A stretch of DNA of 64,000 bases from assembly GCF_902498825.1 (NCBI RefSeq), contig NZ_LR701459.1, forward strand, positions 1,370,001-1,434,000, given 5' to 3'. This document shows, piece after piece, positions 61,589 to 64,000 of the stretch (its first letter is position 1; every line of letters begins with the position of its first letter). This DNA is from Rhizobium sp. EC-SD404. GTDB taxonomy: Bacteria > Pseudomonadota > Alphaproteobacteria > Rhizobiales > Rhizobiaceae. Made by a program: the position numbers and the translations under genes. Below the pieces are notes generated by a model. It saw nothing but the letters and a program-made list of their open reading frames with translations. It was not told the DNA's origin and ran no database searches.

Positions 61589-63055
61589 ATGCCTCCCGCC
61601 ATCTCGTTGAAGACTGTCACGAACAATGTCGGATGGAGCGTCCTGTCAAAGACGAGCACATTCGGGCTGAAGTTTGTCACGGTTCCGATCCTGGCCCGGC
61701 TGCTGTCGCCGGAAGAGTTCGGTATCGTCGCCGTGGCGCAGACCGTCGTGCTGTTTCTGACGATGGTCGGCGGGGCAGGGCTCGCTGCAGCACTCATCGT
61801 CGAACGGACGGAGGACGAGGAGACCATTCACTCGGTCTTCTGGACCAATCTCGTCATCGCCATCGTGATGGCTGCTGCCCTCTATGTTTTTGCCGAAGAG
61901 CTTTCGACTTTGATGGGGGCGCCCGGCGGTGGGGTGGTGCTGGAAGTGCTCGCCTTCCTCATCCCGATCCAGCTTTGCGGGGATGTCGCCTACGCGCTGC
62001 TCGCCCGGCGCATGGCCTTCGACCGGGACGCCTTCTGGAGCGTGCTCTCGGAGTCGGCCGGCGCGGTCGGTGCCGTCGTGCTCGCGCTGGTCGGTTTCGG
62101 GCTTTGGGCGCTCGTCGCGCAGCTCTTCATCTCGGCAATGCTGCGTCTCGCCGGATTGTTCATCGCGACCGGCTACCGGCCGCGCCTTGCCTTCTCTCTG
62201 TCCCGTGTCCTGTCGCTCGGCCGCTTCAGCGCCGGGCTGATGGGGTCGGAGGTCTTCAACTTCATCACCTTCCAGTCGCCGCTCATCGTCATATCCCGGC
62301 TTCTCGGCATCGCGGACGCAGGCGCCTATTCGGCCGCCAACCGGTTCTCCAGCATTCCGAACCAGGTGGTGCTCGCGGCTTTGATGGGCGTGCTTTTCCC
62401 CACCTTCAGCCATATGGCCGAAGACCGTGACCGGCGCTGGCGCGCCCTTTTCCTCTCGACGCAGGTCTGCTCGCTCATATTGGCGCCGATGATGTTCGGC
62501 CTGTGGGCCGTGGCAGAACCCGCCATGCTGGTGATCTTCGGCGAACAATGGGCCTGGGCCTGGCCGGTGCTCGGCCTGCTTGCTCTGTCGAAAGGCATCC
62601 TGGCTCCTTGCAGCACGTTTATTCCCTATCTCAAGGGCATCGGTCGCAGCGGTGTGCTGTGGTGGGTGGCTGTCGTGCGCGCTCTGATCGTCACCGTTGC
62701 GGTTGCCTATGGCGCGATCAGCGGCGGTCTTGTCACGGCCATGGTCTGGCTCTGCATCGCCAATGGGCTGACGCTTTTCTTCTACAGCTATGCGGTTTTC
62801 AGAGCCGATGGTCGTCCGTTCTGGCGCAGCTTCCTGATCCTTTGCCGGCCTATGATGGTCGCCTTCGCCATGGCGTTGGCGACCCGCGTCCTGCTTGAGA
62901 TGACCGGAGACGCCATCGGCGGGCCCATCATGCAGCTCGCCGCCGCGGGTCTGTTCGGCGCCGCGCTCTACGCCGTGATGATCGTGCCGCTGGAATGGAC
63001 GCTCCTGAAAGACCTTGTCCAAAGCATTCGCAGGTCGCGTTTGGCAAAGGCATGA
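61589..63055 (+). CDS. exoT: ExoT-like polysaccharide flippase (Wzx type)
   Basis: Polytopic MATE/Wzx-type protein of 488 residues with about 12-14 helices. It starts SLKTVTNNVGWSVLSKTSTFGLKFVTVPILARLLSPEEFGIVA and has NRFSSIPNQVVLAALMGVLFPTFSHMAEDR, typical of ExoT/WzxC. It moves lipid-linked succinoglycan units across the inner membrane. The start at 61589 is preferred; an in-frame ATG at 61520 has its purine-rich tract directly abutting it. Confidence 0.85.
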   Translation: MPPAISLKTVTNNVGWSVLSKTSTFGLKFVTVPILARLLSPEEFGIVAVAQTVVLFLTMVGGAGLAAALIVERTEDEETIHSVFWTNLVIAIVMAAALYVFAEELSTLMGAPGGGVVLEVLAFLIPIQLCGDVAYALLARRMAFDRDAFWSVLSESAGAVGAVVLALVGFGLWALVAQLFISAMLRLAGLFIATGYRPRLAFSLSRVLSLGRFSAGLMGSEVFNFITFQSPLIVISRLLGIADAGAYSAANRFSSIPNQVVLAALMGVLFPTFSHMAEDRDRRWRALFLSTQVCSLILAPMMFGLWAVAEPAMLVIFGEQWAWAWPVLGLLALSKGILAPCSTFIPYLKGIGRSGVLWWVAVVRALIVTVAVAYGAISGGLVTAMVWLCIANGLTLFFYSYAVFRADGRPFWRSFLILCRPMMVAFAMALATRVLLEMTGDAIGGPIMQLAAAGLFGAALYAVMIVPLEWTLLKDLVQSIRRSRLAKA

Positions 63056-63221
63056 CCCTGCTGCGGCCGGAGCGGGTAACGCGCGATCATAAATCGTTAT
63101 CGACGGACGGCCCGTTTCACTCGCCAAGTCACATTGTGCACCGCAAACTGAATTAAAGATTGCCGAAGGGAGGTCGTGGTGCGGTCCGTGACGAGGCGGG
63201 CCGAAGTTGGAGTGGTGTATC

Positions 63222-64000
63222 ATGCGTTCGTCCCAGTCTGCAGCCAGTGGCTGCAAGCTCATTCTGCCTGCCTTGCTGGTTTTCGCCGCGTTGCCGGCCG
63301 AGGCGCAGGAAGTCCAGCGCAACGAATCCTTCGTCGAGAATTTCGACGATCGTCTCCATCCTGCCCGCTGGTACATCTCCGATGGCTGGAACAATGGCGA
63401 CCACCAGAACTGCACGTGGTCCAAGGATCAGGTGAGCGTTGAAGACGGGCTTCTGAAGCTCGCTTTCGAAAGTCGCACGCTCGGCGAACGGGACCATGTC
63501 TGCGCGGAAGCACAGACCCACGCCCGCTTTCATCACGGCACCTACGAAGTGCGCATGAAGGCTGTCGAAGGCTCCGGCCTCAACACCGGATTTTTCACCT
63601 ACATCGGACCGGTCCACAAACAGCCGCATGACGAGATCGATTTCGAGGTCCTCGGCAAGGATCCGTCGCGCGTTCAGGTCAATCAGTACGTCGATGGTGA
63701 GAATGTCGGCGCAGAAAAGCTGGTGCCCGTCGACGGTGGGGCTGCGAGCGACTTCAACGACTACGCCTTCGTTTGGGAAGAAGGCCGGATCGCCTGGTAT
63801 GTGAATGGCGACCTCGTGCATGAGGAAACCGATCCGGCGAGGCTCCCGAGCCATCCTTCCAAGATCTACATGAGCGTCTGGGGCTCCGACACGCTCACAT
63901 CCTGGATGGGCGCTTTCGAAGACAGCGACGCGCCTCGGGTCGCGGAAATCGACCGCGTGTCTTTCACCGCGCTTGGTGAAGAGTGCCAGTATCCGGAATC
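63222..64000 (+). CDS. exoK: ExoK-like endo-beta-1,3-1,4-glycanase, cut by window edge
   Basis: Secreted glycoside hydrolase family 16 protein; 259 codons are visible without a stop, so only about ten more residues are expected. A signal peptide covers about 1-28 (ending AEAQ). The catalytic motif EIDFE (Glu 138, Asp 140, Glu 142) lies in HDEIDFEVLGKD, and a late VAEIDRVSF strand closes the jelly roll. ExoK trims succinoglycan to size. It follows exoT by 166 bp; exoH and exoI, which lie between them in S. meliloti, are missing here. Confidence 0.92.
   Translation, partial: MRSSQSAASGCKLILPALLVFAALPAEAQEVQRNESFVENFDDRLHPARWYISDGWNNGDHQNCTWSKDQVSVEDGLLKLAFESRTLGERDHVCAEAQTHARFHHGTYEVRMKAVEGSGLNTGFFTYIGPVHKQPHDEIDFEVLGKDPSRVQVNQYVDGENVGAEKLVPVDGGAASDFNDYAFVWEEGRIAWYVNGDLVHEETDPARLPSHPSKIYMSVWGSDTLTSWMGAFEDSDAPRVAEIDRVSFTALGEECQYPE

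Noticed and set aside
61646..63424. 592-codon minus-strand ORF opposite exoT
   Set aside because: Antisense shadow of a membrane protein, with highly charged composition and no recognisable domain.

Overview
The window looks like a chromosome segment of a Hyphomicrobiales (rhizobial-type) alphaproteobacterium. The evidence is a succinoglycan-type exo cluster in the rhizobial order (exoQ-exoF-exoY-exoX-exoU-exoV-exoW-exoT-exoK), an ExoX/SyrA-type small repressor, an HWE-family histidine kinase, a TIM44-domain protein, a DUF1488 protein, high coding GC and dense ATGA stop/start overlaps. Genus cannot be settled by eye. I saw no rRNA, tRNA, CRISPR array or insertion sequence.

Layout. 1-7.6 kb: a truncated sensor kinase and its OmpR-type regulator, divergent from a two-subunit molybdenum hydroxylase (iorAB-like), then a DedA protein, a small membrane protein and a sorbosone-dehydrogenase-like lipoprotein. 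7.6-15.7 kb: one minus-strand sugar operon led by an unusual LacI-HTH/PfkB-kinase fusion with a perfect 20-bp LacI-type palindrome just before its start, followed by a ribose-type ABC importer, a stand-alone PfkB kinase, an eIF2B-like protein and a double-SIS protein. 15.9-23.8 kb: the complete kdp potassium system (small peptide, kdpF, A, B, C, D, E). 24-27.9 kb: a cobalamin-riboswitch-controlled BtuFCD-like importer with a methyltransferase. 28-30.4 kb: a second methyltransferase and an orphan AztD-like zinc chaperone preceded by two Zur-like sites. 30.5-33.3 kb: a PhoB-box-preceded phosphonate/phosphite-type ABC importer. 33.4-44 kb: two CNNM/CorC proteins, PgpA, TIM44-like protein, ABC-F ATPase, HWE kinase, universal stress protein and SulP transporter.

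44.5-54.2 kb is a patchwork of accessory genes: DUF1488, a P1B ATPase with a TPC motif, a LysR remnant, three alpha/beta hydrolases, a MarR regulator, a CPBP protease, an NTF2-like protein and several membrane or coiled-coil hypotheticals. 54.2-64 kb is the exo cluster, centred on an AT-rich exoX-exoY divergent promoter region and running off the right edge inside exoK.

How the parts work together. Several units respond to nutrient status: potassium (KdpDE), phosphate (PhoB box), zinc (Zur-like sites), cobalamin (riboswitch) and an unknown sugar (LacI-PfkB). The sugar operon is the best candidate for an undescribed system: its regulator carries a kinase fold as its ligand domain, and its eIF2B-like enzyme lacks the residues expected of the known sugar-phosphate isomerases.
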